A DNA stretch of 64,000 nucleotides from Sporomusa malonica (GTDB lineage Bacteria; Bacillota; Negativicutes; Sporomusales; Sporomusaceae), in assembly GCF_041428715.1 (NCBI RefSeq), contig NZ_CP155572.1. The stretch is one strand, 5' to 3'. A program made the translations under genes and the position numbers. Positions 7,598-16,399 of this stretch are shown piece after piece. Under the pieces are notes generated by a model that saw only the letters and a program-made list of their open reading frames with translations, made no database searches and was not told the DNA's origin. Positions within the stretch are counted from its first letter, which is position 1. Every line of letters starts with the position of its first letter.

Positions 7598-9664
7598 CTA
7601 ACCGGAACAGTTGCTGATAGATTTGATAAATACCTCTACCAGGTGGGGGTCGAACTGTTTGCCACTAAAGTTTTTAATCTCGGCTTTAGCTTCTTCATAG
7701 GTAAGCGCTTTGCGGTAGGGTCGATTGTTGGTCATAGCGTCATAGGAATCAGCTATGGCGATAATCCGGCATTCTAGGGGGATTTCCGTGCCTTTAAGCC
7801 CGCGGGGATAGCCGTTTCCATCCCACCATTCATGGTGGGAGAGGATGTATTCGGCAATATGGGACAATTCTGGGACCGATAAGGCAATCCGGTGACCAAT
7901 TTCGCAGTGGCGCTTCATGTCAGTAAATTCCTGCGGTGTGAGCCGGCCTTTTTTAAACAGGATGCGGTCAGGAATGCCAACCTTGCCAATATCATGAAAC
8001 TGGGCGATGAGACGAAGCTGAGCGACTTCGCGGTCAGTCATGCCAATAGCGGTACCTAATTCTGATGCAATATCCTGCATTCTGTCGGCATGGCCTTCTG
8101 TAATATAATCTCTTGCTTCAAGCGCTTTTAACAAACCCTGTACAATCGAACTGCGCACGCTATAGCCGTGATGTAGTTTTTCCCGGTACATCGCATCATC
8201 GGCACTTTTTAATAGAGATGCAATGGTGTCGGTGGGGGATTGTTTTATCGCATAGCCAGTAGAAATGCTCAGCAGATGCTGTGGATTGGCTTGGTTGAAG
8301 GTAGCGACAGCAGCTTGGATTTTTAAACAAATGTCCTCAGCACAATTGGCGCCAGTGCGTCGGGCGGCAATAGCAAATTCATCGCCCCCAACCCTGGCAA
8401 CCAGACTACCCTCGGGCGACGCCGCCTTAAGCACCTGGGCGGCGGCCAGCAGTACAGCATCACCAACATGATGGCCCAGGCTGTCATTGATAAGCTTAAG
8501 GCCATCAACATCGCAGACAAGCAGGCAGTAGGCAGCACCGGCTGTTTCCCATAGTTTTAACTCTTCTTCAAACTTGGCCCGGTTGTACAGGCCTGTGACA
8601 TAATCATGGGTACTGATAAACCTGAGTTCATCTTCAATGCGTATTCGCTCAGCAATCTCCTTTTGTGAGGCTGTATATAGTTTTGCATTGTCTAGAGCGA
8701 TTGAGGCTAATTCAGCAAAACGGCTTAGTAGTTCTTTCTCAACAATACCAAGGTGTTTATCCTCATCAATAGTTGTCATGCCGATTACGCCAACAACGCC
8801 TGACGATGACAGCAGTGGAATACCTAAGGCTGACGTTATCCTGTCAGCGATAAAACTATTGGAGCGGTTTGGCCACTCTTGATAATTAGTTACAAGCAGA
8901 GGGTGGCCAGAGTACCAAACAGTTCCAGAGATACCTTCGTTAGGCTGAAAGGTTCTGCCGACTTGTGTCTCATATATGCCAGAGCCAATTGTGATTTCAG
9001 GAAGGCCGGTGGCAGGATTGAGCAGGCTGATATAAGCATTAGCTGTCTTTGCCAGAGCACAGGCTTTCTGCACGATTATTTCAAGCAGCTCAGTAATGTC
9101 AAGGCGGTTAATTAATGCCAAGGTGGTTTCATGCAGTGACGACAAATAGGCGTTCTGCAGCCGCAATTTTGCTTCAGTTTTTTTCTGTTCTGTTATATCA
9201 CGCCATACTGTTACGATACATTCCTCGCCATCAATGCTGATAACCTCAGCTGACAGGGATTCCATTCGCAACTCCCCGGATTTGATACGGGCAAGAGCTT
9301 CATAACAATATATCTCTCGGTTAGTCTTAAGGATGTTGATGAAGTCGACTCTGGCAGCAGGGTTTACCCAAAGTCGGAGTTCTTTCACAGTCTTGCCAAT
9401 CGCTTCCTCACGCGTATAGCCGGTGAATTTGGTAAAAGCGTCATTTACATCAAGAAAAGTGCCGTCAGACATGCGGGTAATGCCAATCATGTCGGCGGTG
9501 TGGCGAAAAGCGGTAGATAATTTCTGCTCGGAAAGCTTGGAGACTCTGCGCTGCAACTCATTTTCCTTTTTTAGTAACGCATTTTCAGCACGCAGTTTCC
9601 GAAGGACCTTTTGTTCAAGTAAACGGGTACGGCTGGTAGTAGTAGCTTTACTGATGACGTTCAA
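7598..9664 (-). CDS. PAS-GAF-GGDEF-HD-GYP cyclic-di-GMP turnover protein
   Basis: A 688-residue soluble signalling protein. In order: a short coiled coil, a PAS domain (about 45-165, with ITRMSDGTFLDVNDAFTKFTG), a GAF domain (about 185-335), a GGDEF diguanylate cyclase domain (about 345-500, intact RVGGDEF near 427) and an HD-GYP phosphodiesterase domain (about 505-688, HDIGK near 558 and HHEWWDGNGYPRGLKG near 615). Both catalytic signatures are intact, so it could make and degrade cyclic-di-GMP, with the balance set by ligands of the sensor domains. No membrane segment is seen. Monocistronic, convergent with the hydrogenase-chemoreceptor. The ligands are unknown. Confidence 0.92.
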   Translation of the reverse strand: MNVISKATTTSRTRLLEQKVLRKLRAENALLKKENELQRRVSKLSEQKLSTAFRHTADMIGITRMSDGTFLDVNDAFTKFTGYTREEAIGKTVKELRLWVNPAARVDFINILKTNREIYCYEALARIKSGELRMESLSAEVISIDGEECIVTVWRDITEQKKTEAKLRLQNAYLSSLHETTLALINRLDITELLEIIVQKACALAKTANAYISLLNPATGLPEITIGSGIYETQVGRTFQPNEGISGTVWYSGHPLLVTNYQEWPNRSNSFIADRITSALGIPLLSSSGVVGVIGMTTIDEDKHLGIVEKELLSRFAELASIALDNAKLYTASQKEIAERIRIEDELRFISTHDYVTGLYNRAKFEEELKLWETAGAAYCLLVCDVDGLKLINDSLGHHVGDAVLLAAAQVLKAASPEGSLVARVGGDEFAIAARRTGANCAEDICLKIQAAVATFNQANPQHLLSISTGYAIKQSPTDTIASLLKSADDAMYREKLHHGYSVRSSIVQGLLKALEARDYITEGHADRMQDIASELGTAIGMTDREVAQLRLIAQFHDIGKVGIPDRILFKKGRLTPQEFTDMKRHCEIGHRIALSVPELSHIAEYILSHHEWWDGNGYPRGLKGTEIPLECRIIAIADSYDAMTNNRPYRKALTYEEAKAEIKNFSGKQFDPHLVEVFIKSISNCSG

Positions 9665-9885
9665 GGTAAAACCACCTTAAATTATAATCATTTTACATAT
9701 TTCGACAATATATATAATTAATCCTTTAAAATTGTTATGCCAATTAACTGAAAAATTGACTTAAAGCTGGTAAGCAATCTTTTCTAAGGCATTTTTCAGC
9801 TATGTCTCAATCAGGAATGGATTTTGATATTTTTGGTACGTATGGCAAATAATACATTAAATAGTATTACCGGAGAATTGCTGCC

Positions 9886-11772
9886 ATGAATAATGCATCT
9901 AATAATTTTATTACAAAGATATACAACTTAGCTAAGCGGGTGGTTGTGTACCAGCCGCCAAAACAGCCAACTAGGTTTGTTTTGAAAGAGACAGAGAACG
10001 ATAATGTCCCAGGTTCTCCCTTGCAGGAGGCCGGGGTTAGCGAATCTCTGGCAGAGCTTACGAAGCTTATCAGTTACGCCCGCCGCTTAACGGGAGCCAT
10101 GGAAAAGACTATCCGGACAATAAAGTCAGCTCAGGTGGAGCAAGCTGTCCCGGTATTGCAAAGGCTATGCCTGTCGCTGGAGAAACAGCAGTCGGAAGCT
10201 AATCCGTTGCTGCTTGCTTATAATGGGGCTGAAGGCGATCCGGCCAAACTGCCAGTCAGTGCCAGTCTGGAGGAAAACGAAAAGACAATAGGAAGAATAT
10301 ATCGGCTGCCTTATAATACCGACCTTGTTATTCATAAGTTTGTTATAACTGTTGAACCACCAATGCAATCAATGCTCATCTATATGGACGGTCTGTGTGA
10401 TAGTAAGACGGTGAATAACCTGATATTGAAGCCACTCATGCTTTTTTGCCGTTCAGGGGCTGGGCTGAAGGACAGCCAAGTGCTTAACAGTCTGATAACT
10501 CAATATTTACCTAGTAGTAAAACCAAAGCGGCAGCAAGTTTTGCCGATGTGCAAGATGCGGTAAATACCGGAGATGTGGCACTTTTCATTGAAGGTGAAT
10601 CGGCTGCAATTCTTATTGAGGTTAAAGGGTGGGAGCATCGTAGTGTGGGGCGGCCGGTATTTGAACAGACAATCCGCGGTTCGCAAACAGGGTTTGGCGA
10701 AGTTCTGGGGGTAAATACTGCTTTAGTCAGGTCGCTGTTCAACTGCAGTGATTTGGTTACAGAAAAACTATCTGTGGGAATAAAGAGTAAAACAGCTTGT
10801 GTGATCATGTATCTGGAGTCGGTGGCCAGCCCTAGCCTGGTGAGTGAGATTAAAAGACGGATCAACGGGGTTGAGACTGATTATGTTACTGATATAGGTA
10901 TCTTAGAGCAGTTTATTGCCGATCATCCCAACCTGCCGTTTCCAACTTCACTAAATACTGAACGGCCTGACAGGGTAGCTGCCGGTCTTAACGAAGGGCG
11001 GGTAGCCATATTTCTGGACAGCAGCCCGTTTGCCTTGGTTGCACCGGTATCTTTGTTCTCGCTGCTGCATTCGTCGGAAGACTTTTCTTTACTAAATCCT
11101 TATACCAGTCTGATACGCCTGATCCGGTGGACGGGGGTGACTTTAACCTTATTTCTTCCGGCACTTTTCTTGGCGATTAGTACGTTTCACCAGGAAGCCA
11201 TCCCGACAGAGATGTTATTGTCAATAATATCTGCCCGCCAACAGGTGCCGTTTCCGACAATCATCGAAATGCTGATACTGGGGGTGGCGTTTGAGCTTAT
11301 TCGGGAAGGCGGCCTGCGGATTCCTGGTTTCCTGGGACCAACTATTGGTATTGTCGGCGGGATAATTCTCGGGCAGGCTGCCGTATCGGCAAAAATTGTA
11401 AGTCCGATCATGGTCATTGTTGTTGCTGCCACTGGGGTTGCTTCTTATACAATTCCGGACTTCAGGCTGGGGGCTGCCGTTCGTTTATGCAGCTTGGTGC
11501 TTATGCTGTTTTCGGCAGTCATGGGGATTGTCGGCATAGCCACCGGGATATTGATTTTGTCGGCAATTTTATGCAATATGAAATCCTATGGCATGCCTTA
11601 TATCAGCCCGGTGGCGCCAAGGAGTGCTGGTGGTCTGGACGTCATAATCAGAGGACCGGTTTATCGCCAGGAACTGCGGCCTGATGCCCTCAATCCGAAA
11701 AAACGCCGGCAGCAACCAGGCATCAGCCGCGTGTGGCGAATGAAAAAAAACAGTGGAGGAGAATCTAAATGA
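9886..11772 (+). CDS. Spore germination receptor subunit A (GerA family)
   Basis: A subunit of a nutrient germinant receptor in the spore inner membrane. The 628 residues include a long soluble N-terminal half (about 1-390, two alpha/beta subdomains) and a C-terminal membrane half with about five hydrophobic segments. Conserved GerA features seen are NPYTSLIRLIRW near 405, ISARQQVPFPTIIEMLI near 445-461, RIPGFLGPTIGIVGGIILGQAAV and the Arg-rich cytoplasmic tail. The basic C-terminus (KKRRQQP) is typical. It starts at ATG 9886 with CCGGAGAA upstream, and its stop overlaps the next start by 4 nt. It is the first gene of a four-gene operon. Longer than many A subunits (about 480-550 residues) because of the N-terminal extension. 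Confidence 0.93.
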   Translation: MNNASNNFITKIYNLAKRVVVYQPPKQPTRFVLKETENDNVPGSPLQEAGVSESLAELTKLISYARRLTGAMEKTIRTIKSAQVEQAVPVLQRLCLSLEKQQSEANPLLLAYNGAEGDPAKLPVSASLEENEKTIGRIYRLPYNTDLVIHKFVITVEPPMQSMLIYMDGLCDSKTVNNLILKPLMLFCRSGAGLKDSQVLNSLITQYLPSSKTKAAASFADVQDAVNTGDVALFIEGESAAILIEVKGWEHRSVGRPVFEQTIRGSQTGFGEVLGVNTALVRSLFNCSDLVTEKLSVGIKSKTACVIMYLESVASPSLVSEIKRRINGVETDYVTDIGILEQFIADHPNLPFPTSLNTERPDRVAAGLNEGRVAIFLDSSPFALVAPVSLFSLLHSSEDFSLLNPYTSLIRLIRWTGVTLTLFLPALFLAISTFHQEAIPTEMLLSIISARQQVPFPTIIEMLILGVAFELIREGGLRIPGFLGPTIGIVGGIILGQAAVSAKIVSPIMVIVVAATGVASYTIPDFRLGAAVRLCSLVLMLFSAVMGIVGIATGILILSAILCNMKSYGMPYISPVAPRSAGGLDVIIRGPVYRQELRPDALNPKKRRQQPGISRVWRMKKNSGGESK

Positions 11773-12869
11773 GCTATCAGGGGGGGAACATGGGGGTTGC
11801 AGCTGGGATTGGGCTTGTATTTGCCGTAACAATTCCCCGGGTATTTTTGTCCTCGTTAGCCAATGCATTGATGGAGGATGCCCAGATTGCCTGGCTTACC
11901 ACCGCTATCAGTAGTGGCGCCACCTTGCTAATGATGAGCTTGCTCCTCTATGTACTAGGTCGGACAGGGGGAGATTTGATCGGGGGAACACGGCGGCTGT
12001 TGGGCAATATGGCGGCCTGGCTGGTGGCGCTGCTATATATCGCGATATTTTTGACCAATGCGGTATTATTATTGAGGGAGTTTGCTGAAAACACCCTGCT
12101 GACTGCGTTACCCTATGCCGAGTTTTCGGTAGTGACCATCTGGTATGCGTTTTGGGTGGCAGTCTTCATCTATTTTGGCATTGAGGTTGTAGGCAGGGTA
12201 TCGTATATTGTGCTGCCTTTTTTAGTCACAGCCATGTTGTTAATTATTTTTTTACTTATCCCATTTTATAACATATCTCAGCTCGCTCCTTGGCAGGGGA
12301 ATGGGCTGACGCTTGCTGTTTATCACGGCTTACTCATAGCAGGGCTTAATGTTAGTGCAGCGGTCGTGGCAGTATATGCCCGCGAATTTCAGAACGCAAG
12401 GACGGCCGCGCAAGCTCTGGTTTTTGGTTTAGGCGGCGGAGCAGTGATGAAATTCGTCTATGTCCAGGGATATCTAATGGCTTTTGGCGTATATGTAGGG
12501 CAAGAAAAAATTCTCCCGTTTTTCGAGATGTCGCGGCTTGTATATTTGAATCGTTATCTGCAACGCATTGAGGCTCTGCTTATATCCCTATGGGTCATTA
12601 TCAGCATCCTGGCGATTGCAATAAGTCTATATACCGCAATTTATCTGATTGCCCGAATACTTAATCTGCCGTCTGTCCAGCCAATCATCCCGCTTGTAGC
12701 CGCCATGGCCGCTAATATAGCCATGCTGCCGCCAGACATAGTGACAGCACTTGGTTATGATAAGATGTATCTTTATATCAGTAGTGCTGGCGTATATGTT
12801 GTTCCGGCGGTGTTATTTCTGGCATTTTGGTTTAAGCGAAAAGGGGTGCAAAAGTGTATCGTCGCTTAA
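11769..12869 (+). CDS. Spore germination receptor subunit B (GerAB permease family)
   Basis: A 366-residue membrane protein of the amino acid-polyamine-organocation fold with about ten hydrophobic segments. In germination receptors the B subunit binds the nutrient germinant in the spore inner membrane. It begins ATGAGC 4 nt inside the end of the A gene, with GGAGGAG 7 nt upstream, so translation is probably coupled. The N-terminal pattern (a glycine-rich first helix followed by IPRVFLSSLANALMEDAQIAW) is typical of spore germination permeases. Its 3' end overlaps the C-subunit gene by 16 nt. The germinant cannot be predicted. Confidence 0.92.
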   Translation: MSYQGGNMGVAAGIGLVFAVTIPRVFLSSLANALMEDAQIAWLTTAISSGATLLMMSLLLYVLGRTGGDLIGGTRRLLGNMAAWLVALLYIAIFLTNAVLLLREFAENTLLTALPYAEFSVVTIWYAFWVAVFIYFGIEVVGRVSYIVLPFLVTAMLLIIFLLIPFYNISQLAPWQGNGLTLAVYHGLLIAGLNVSAAVVAVYAREFQNARTAAQALVFGLGGGAVMKFVYVQGYLMAFGVYVGQEKILPFFEMSRLVYLNRYLQRIEALLISLWVIISILAIAISLYTAIYLIARILNLPSVQPIIPLVAAMAANIAMLPPDIVTALGYDKMYLYISSAGVYVVPAVLFLAFWFKRKGVQKCIVA

Positions 12870-14095
12870 CTGTAATTTTTCTGTTGTTAATCAGTGTCTT
12901 GATATGCGGGGGCTGCAATGGGGCGCGAGAACCGGATGATCAAGGGTATACTGTGGCTATTGGTGTGGATAAGTCAGCAAAGAAAGGTATGATCGACGTT
13001 ACTTATGTTGGGGCTATCCCGGTAACCGTTGGCGGTGAGGGTGGTGGGGGCGACAAATCCAAAATATCCACAGAAGTGACGTTCACCGTGCCTTCTTTGG
13101 CAGAAGCAAGAAATCTGCTTAACTCACTGACGTTTTTTATCCCTACCCTGACTCACGTAAAAGTGTTGGTGATAGGAGAAGAGCTGGCCCGGCAGGGAAT
13201 TGGGGATGTCATAGGCCCGCTGACAAGGTTCAGAGAGTTCCGCGGTTCTAATTATATTGTTGTGGCAAAAGGACAAGCCCGGGATTTCTTTAAAAAGAAC
13301 AAGCCGGGTATTCCAGGCACTGCATCCCGTTATTATGAATCAATGATGGAATCAAGTTCAGAGACAAGTTACTTTTTGAATACGACACTGCATGAGTTCT
13401 ACCAGAGACTGAAAGAGCCAGAGGGGGCTGGTTATACAACCATGGTAGCTGTTAACCCGCAAACCATGGAAAATCTAGTCGCAAGGTCAAAAACGCCAGG
13501 TGAAAAGACGGAAGAGTATTATGCCGGTGATTTGCCGCGCGCAGGCAGTAATCCGGTTGAATTTTTAGGGGCGGCCATGTTCAGGGGCGATAAAATGGTG
13601 GGGATGTTGACAACTGGTGAGACACGCTTGTTGGCCATGCTGACTGGAAAATATAATCGGAGCTATGTAACAGTTGAAGACCCGCTAGCCCCCAAGCATG
13701 GGATTAATATCAACATCCGGCAGGGTGAAAAACCGGATTATAAGACACAAATTGTTGATGGTAGACCTGTTGCACAGGTTACTGTGCATCTGGAGGGTGA
13801 GATTACCAGTATACCCAGTGGAATCAATTATGAGAAAGCTGAGTATAAAGAGCTGCTGGAAGAACAGATCGCCCAGATAATAAAGCAGGAAATGACTGAT
13901 TTAGTGGCACGCACTCAGGAGGAGGGCGCAGATATTGTCGGATTCGGTTACCGTTTCCGCAATAAATTTCAAACGATGCCAGAGTGGGTGGCGTATGCCT
14001 GGACGGACAAGTTTCCGCAGGCAGAGATCACTGTCGAGGTTGAGTGTAAACTCCGGCGTACCGGCTTAATGTGGCGGTCAGTGCCCAAACAATAA
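12854..14095 (+). CDS. Spore germination receptor subunit C (Ger(x)C lipoprotein)
   Basis: A 413-residue lipoprotein anchored to the outer face of the spore inner membrane. It starts at GTG 12854; the leader has a hydrophobic core and lipobox CGGC with the lipidated Cys near residue 23. The start of the mature part, GAREPDDQGYTVAIGVDKS, corresponds to the conserved (E)LxxxxxVxAxGVD segment of Ger(x)C proteins. The C-terminal third (RTQEEGADIVGFGYRFRNKF and a Trp-containing segment) is the conserved domain III. The gene overlaps the B gene by 16 nt and is followed 18 nt later by a small two-helix protein gene. Confidence 0.92.
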   Translation: MYRRLTVIFLLLISVLICGGCNGAREPDDQGYTVAIGVDKSAKKGMIDVTYVGAIPVTVGGEGGGGDKSKISTEVTFTVPSLAEARNLLNSLTFFIPTLTHVKVLVIGEELARQGIGDVIGPLTRFREFRGSNYIVVAKGQARDFFKKNKPGIPGTASRYYESMMESSSETSYFLNTTLHEFYQRLKEPEGAGYTTMVAVNPQTMENLVARSKTPGEKTEEYYAGDLPRAGSNPVEFLGAAMFRGDKMVGMLTTGETRLLAMLTGKYNRSYVTVEDPLAPKHGININIRQGEKPDYKTQIVDGRPVAQVTVHLEGEITSIPSGINYEKAEYKELLEEQIAQIIKQEMTDLVARTQEEGADIVGFGYRFRNKFQTMPEWVAYAWTDKFPQAEITVEVECKLRRTGLMWRSVPKQ

Positions 14096-14113
14096 AGATA
14101 AAAGGTGATGCCG

Positions 14114-14281
14114 ATGATGGAGTATATATTAGCTATGTTTACATTCATAGCAGCAATCCACGCATATACCTACGGCCGGTGGCTAAACGCCAATAAAAAC
14201 AAAACTGGGGCTGCAGGTGTTATCGTTTTGGCTGTCGGCGGGATTGCTTTATCGTTGTACAATGTATTTGGAGTAAAATAA
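14114..14281 (+). CDS. Small two-helix membrane protein, candidate GerD-subunit-like
   Basis: A 55-residue protein beginning MMEYILAMFTFIAAIHAYTY and ending NVFGVK. It has an N-terminal hydrophobic helix, a short basic loop (GRWLNANKNKTG) and a second hydrophobic helix, AAGVIVLAVGGIALSLY. AAAGGTG stands 6 nt before ATG 14114. It lies 18 nt after the gerC-type gene and before the operon terminator, so it is the fourth gene of the germination operon. In Bacillus, small two-helix proteins (D subunits) encoded next to gerA-family operons modulate germination. Position and topology match; no sequence homology was tested. Confidence 0.7.
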   Translation: MMEYILAMFTFIAAIHAYTYGRWLNANKNKTGAAGVIVLAVGGIALSLYNVFGVK

Positions 14282-14290
14282 GATTTTAAA

Positions 14291-14335
14291 AGAAAAAGCG
14301 AGATTGCTTCGGTAGTGAAGCAATCTCGCTTTTTG
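14291..14335 (+). terminator. Terminator of the germination operon
   Basis: AAAAAGCGAGATTGCTTC pairs perfectly with GAAGCAATCTCGCTTTTT around a GGTAGT loop, just after the small fourth gene. Confidence 0.9.
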
Positions 14336-14336
14336 C

Positions 14337-14425
14337 CCTGTTAGAAAGTATAACTTTCCGCCTGGATAAGGGCAACATCGACTTCCGCTTTCGCCAGAGG
14401 CTCGGCGCAAGCCGTGTTTTCTTTA
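14337..14425 (+). repeat. Dispersed 89-bp intergenic repeat, copy 1
   Basis: First of three near-identical copies (others at 46625 and 58000), all in the same orientation. It begins CCTGTTAGAAAGTATAACTT and ends CCGTGTTTTCTTTA. This copy differs from the other two at a few positions (for example CGCCTGG for CGTCTGG and CGACTTC for CGGCTTC). It contains a small GAAAGT/ACTTTC stem near its start and a GCTTT-CGCC-AAAGGC-like stem in its middle. It lies between the germination-operon terminator and the 3' end of the aminotransferase gene. Confidence 0.9.
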
Positions 14426-14431
14426 ATCCAG

Positions 14432-15598
14432 CTATTGTCTTTGTTTAACAAACCGCCTGATGCGATTCAGGGCCTCTGAAAGATTGCTGATGGAAGAGGC
14501 GTAAGAGCAGCGGATAAAGCCTTCGCCACTTTCACCAAAGGCATCGCCAGGGACGACTGCCACCTTTTCGGCTTTCAGCAGTTCTTCTGCAAACTGCATG
14601 GAGGTCAGGCCGGTTTTTTTAATTGACGGGAAGATATAAAAAGCACCTTTGGGTTCAAAGCAGGTTAAGCCCATACTGCGCATACCCTCGAGCATCAGCT
14701 GGCGGCGGCAGTTATATTCGGCCACCATCTTTTCCATCTTATCTTTGCCATGCCGGAGTGCCTCAAGCGCACCCAATTGGGCGGTAATGGGAGCACAAAG
14801 CATGGTATACTGGTGGATTTTATTCATGGCAGCAATAAAGTCAGGATTGGACAGTGCATAGCCGATACGCCAGCCGGTCATGGCATAGGCTTTGGAAAAA
14901 CCGTTTAACAGGATGGTGCGGTCACGCATATCAGGCAAACTGGCAAAACAGGTATGGGTGCCATGGTAAGTTAAGTCAGCATAAATCTCGTCAGAGATTA
15001 CAATAAGGTCATGTTTCTTGGCAAACTGAGCAATAGACTCCAGTTCTTTTTTCGGCATAATAGCACCTGTCGGGTTATTGGGATAGCCGATTAAGAGTGC
15101 CTTGGTGCGGGGACTTACCAGCTTTTCCAATTGCTCCACTGTGACGCGGAACTCATGCTCAATGGCTGTTGGCACAGGCACAGGCGTACCGCCTGCCAGC
15201 ATCACGCAGGCCTTGTATGATACATAACAGGGCTCAGGAATAAGCACCTCGTCTCCAGGGCTTAAAAGGGCGCGTATGGCTAGGTCAAGTGCTTCACTGA
15301 CACCAACAGTGACTAAGGCTTCTGTGCGTGGGTCATAGATTACGTTATAGTTGCTCGCAATCGTCCGGGCAATTTCTTCTCTGAGTTCTAAGAGACCATA
15401 ATTTGAGGTGTAGGCGGTGTAGCCTTTGTGCAGACCGTGAACACAGCTTTCCCGGATATGCCAAGGGGTAATAAAGTCAGGCTCACCAACACCAAGCGAG
15501 ATGACGCCTTTCATTTCAGCGGCAATGTCGAAGAAGCGTCTGATGCCTGAGGGGGGGACAGCTTTAACAGTAGGGGATATGCGGTCAGCCCAAGTCAT
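14432..15598 (-). CDS. Class I/II PLP-dependent aminotransferase
   Basis: A 388-residue cytosolic fold-type I aminotransferase of the aspartate/alanine aminotransferase subgroup. Seen: GVGEPDF near residue 37, the NPTGAI motif near 175, the DEIYADLTY segment near 202, the PLP-binding Lys in NGFSKAYAMTGWRIGYA near 235, and a C-terminal Arg in GFIRCSYASS that binds the substrate carboxylate. The gene overlaps the Lrp-type regulator gene by 4 nt (start codon in the regulator's stop), so it is the second gene of a T-box-controlled operon. The specifier codon of that T-box (GCC) suggests a role in alanine metabolism. Substrate specificity is inferred, not seen. Confidence 0.92.
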   Translation of the reverse strand: MTWADRISPTVKAVPPSGIRRFFDIAAEMKGVISLGVGEPDFITPWHIRESCVHGLHKGYTAYTSNYGLLELREEIARTIASNYNVIYDPRTEALVTVGVSEALDLAIRALLSPGDEVLIPEPCYVSYKACVMLAGGTPVPVPTAIEHEFRVTVEQLEKLVSPRTKALLIGYPNNPTGAIMPKKELESIAQFAKKHDLIVISDEIYADLTYHGTHTCFASLPDMRDRTILLNGFSKAYAMTGWRIGYALSNPDFIAAMNKIHQYTMLCAPITAQLGALEALRHGKDKMEKMVAEYNCRRQLMLEGMRSMGLTCFEPKGAFYIFPSIKKTGLTSMQFAEELLKAEKVAVVPGDAFGESGEGFIRCSYASSISNLSEALNRIRRFVKQRQ

Positions 15599-16074
15599 GG
15601 CGACACCACCAGCCGGTGGTCTTCCTCGCGGTCATTAATGATGACACCGGCATATTTATACCGTTTTAACATGAAATGGGTGGTTGTGCTGATTACGCCG
15701 TCAATGGTTGACAGTTTGGTAGAAACAAACTGTGATACTTCTTTGAGGGTTTGGCCTTCCACCATGACGCTTAAATCATAAGCGCCTGACATGAGATACA
15801 GGCTGACAACCTCAGGAAAGCGGCAAATGCGCTCAGCAATAGCATCAAAACCAACTTCGCGCTGGGGCGTGATTCTAACATCAATCATGGCCGTTACTCG
15901 GTCTTCGCCAGCTTCTTCCCAGTTAATAATCGGCTGGTATTTAACAATAACCTTTTCATCCTCAAGGCGTTTGATCTGAGAGGCAACCTCTTCCTTGGAG
16001 GTTTTGAGCATAGCAGCGAGGTATTCAATGGGTTGAGTACAATCTTTCTCTAATAGTTCCAACAGCTCTTTCAT
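15595..16074 (-). CDS. Lrp/AsnC family transcriptional regulator
   Basis: A 159-residue DNA-binding regulator responding to amino acids. The N-terminal winged helix-turn-helix spans about 4-60 (EYLAAMLKTSKEEVASQIKR), and the C-terminal RAM ligand-binding domain about 68-145 (VTAMIDVRITPQREVGFD, FPEVVSLYLMSGAYDLSV). It is the first gene of the operon, with the aminotransferase gene overlapping it by 4 nt, and it lies about 40 nt downstream of the T-box terminator. The regulator may therefore be made only when a specific tRNA is uncharged. Its targets are unknown; autoregulation and control of amino acid use are plausible. Confidence 0.9.
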   Translation of the reverse strand: MKELLELLEKDCTQPIEYLAAMLKTSKEEVASQIKRLEDEKVIVKYQPIINWEEAGEDRVTAMIDVRITPQREVGFDAIAERICRFPEVVSLYLMSGAYDLSVMVEGQTLKEVSQFVSTKLSTIDGVISTTTHFMLKRYKYAGVIINDREEDHRLVVSP

Positions 16075-16103
16075 AAGTAATATCCTCCCTAAGTTTGTAA
16101 TGA

Positions 16104-16345
16104 AAAATAAAAAATCCCGTCCTTAAAAAGGACGAGATTATAATTCCCGCGGTACCACCTAGCTTAGCCATAAAGGCTCACTTTGCCTGTTAACGCCAGG
16201 TAACGGTAAAAGCTTACTTGATTTCAGCCTACAGCTCAAGGGTGGCTTTCCCAAACCATCTTCCGCCGGTTTTCACCCTAGCCGGCTCTCTGGGGGTAAG
16301 ATAGCGTTGGTACTGTCCCTGTCATCACAATACTCATGTTAATTT
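16104..16345 (-). promoter_or_regulatory. T-box leader (tRNA-sensing attenuator), probably alanine-specific
   Basis: Reading the minus strand, the conserved T-box AGGTGGTACCGCGG lies at 16160-16147 and is followed by a terminator stem (AATCTCGTCC/GGACGGGATT with a T-run) at 16139-16104. Stem I is recognisable: GGGACAGTACCAA on the 5' side, an AGAGAGCCGG segment, a GGTGAAAACCGG apical part, and GAAAGCCACCC on the 3' side. CTATCTT/AAGATGG and CCAA/TTGG pair to frame the specifier loop. The specifier reads GCC (16246-16244) followed by A, which gives alanine; a one-base shift would give AGC (serine). A possible -35/-10 (TTGTGT, 16 nt, TAACAT) lies just upstream. Confidence 0.88.
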
Positions 16346-16399
16346 GTAAACATAGTAACACAAAAGAGAGCCCAAGGCAAGTCATACGAATCAGTTTTT

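Noticed and set aside
8265..8538. Frames opposite to and overlapping the GGDEF domain, and similar long antisense frames over dnaK, amt and oppC
   Set aside because: They mirror GC-biased coding sequence on the other strand, lack ribosome sites and have compositionally odd products.
9780..9885. Sigma-G-type promoter for the germination operon
   Set aside because: CATTAAATA near 9851 was examined, but no matching -35 at the right spacing was found.
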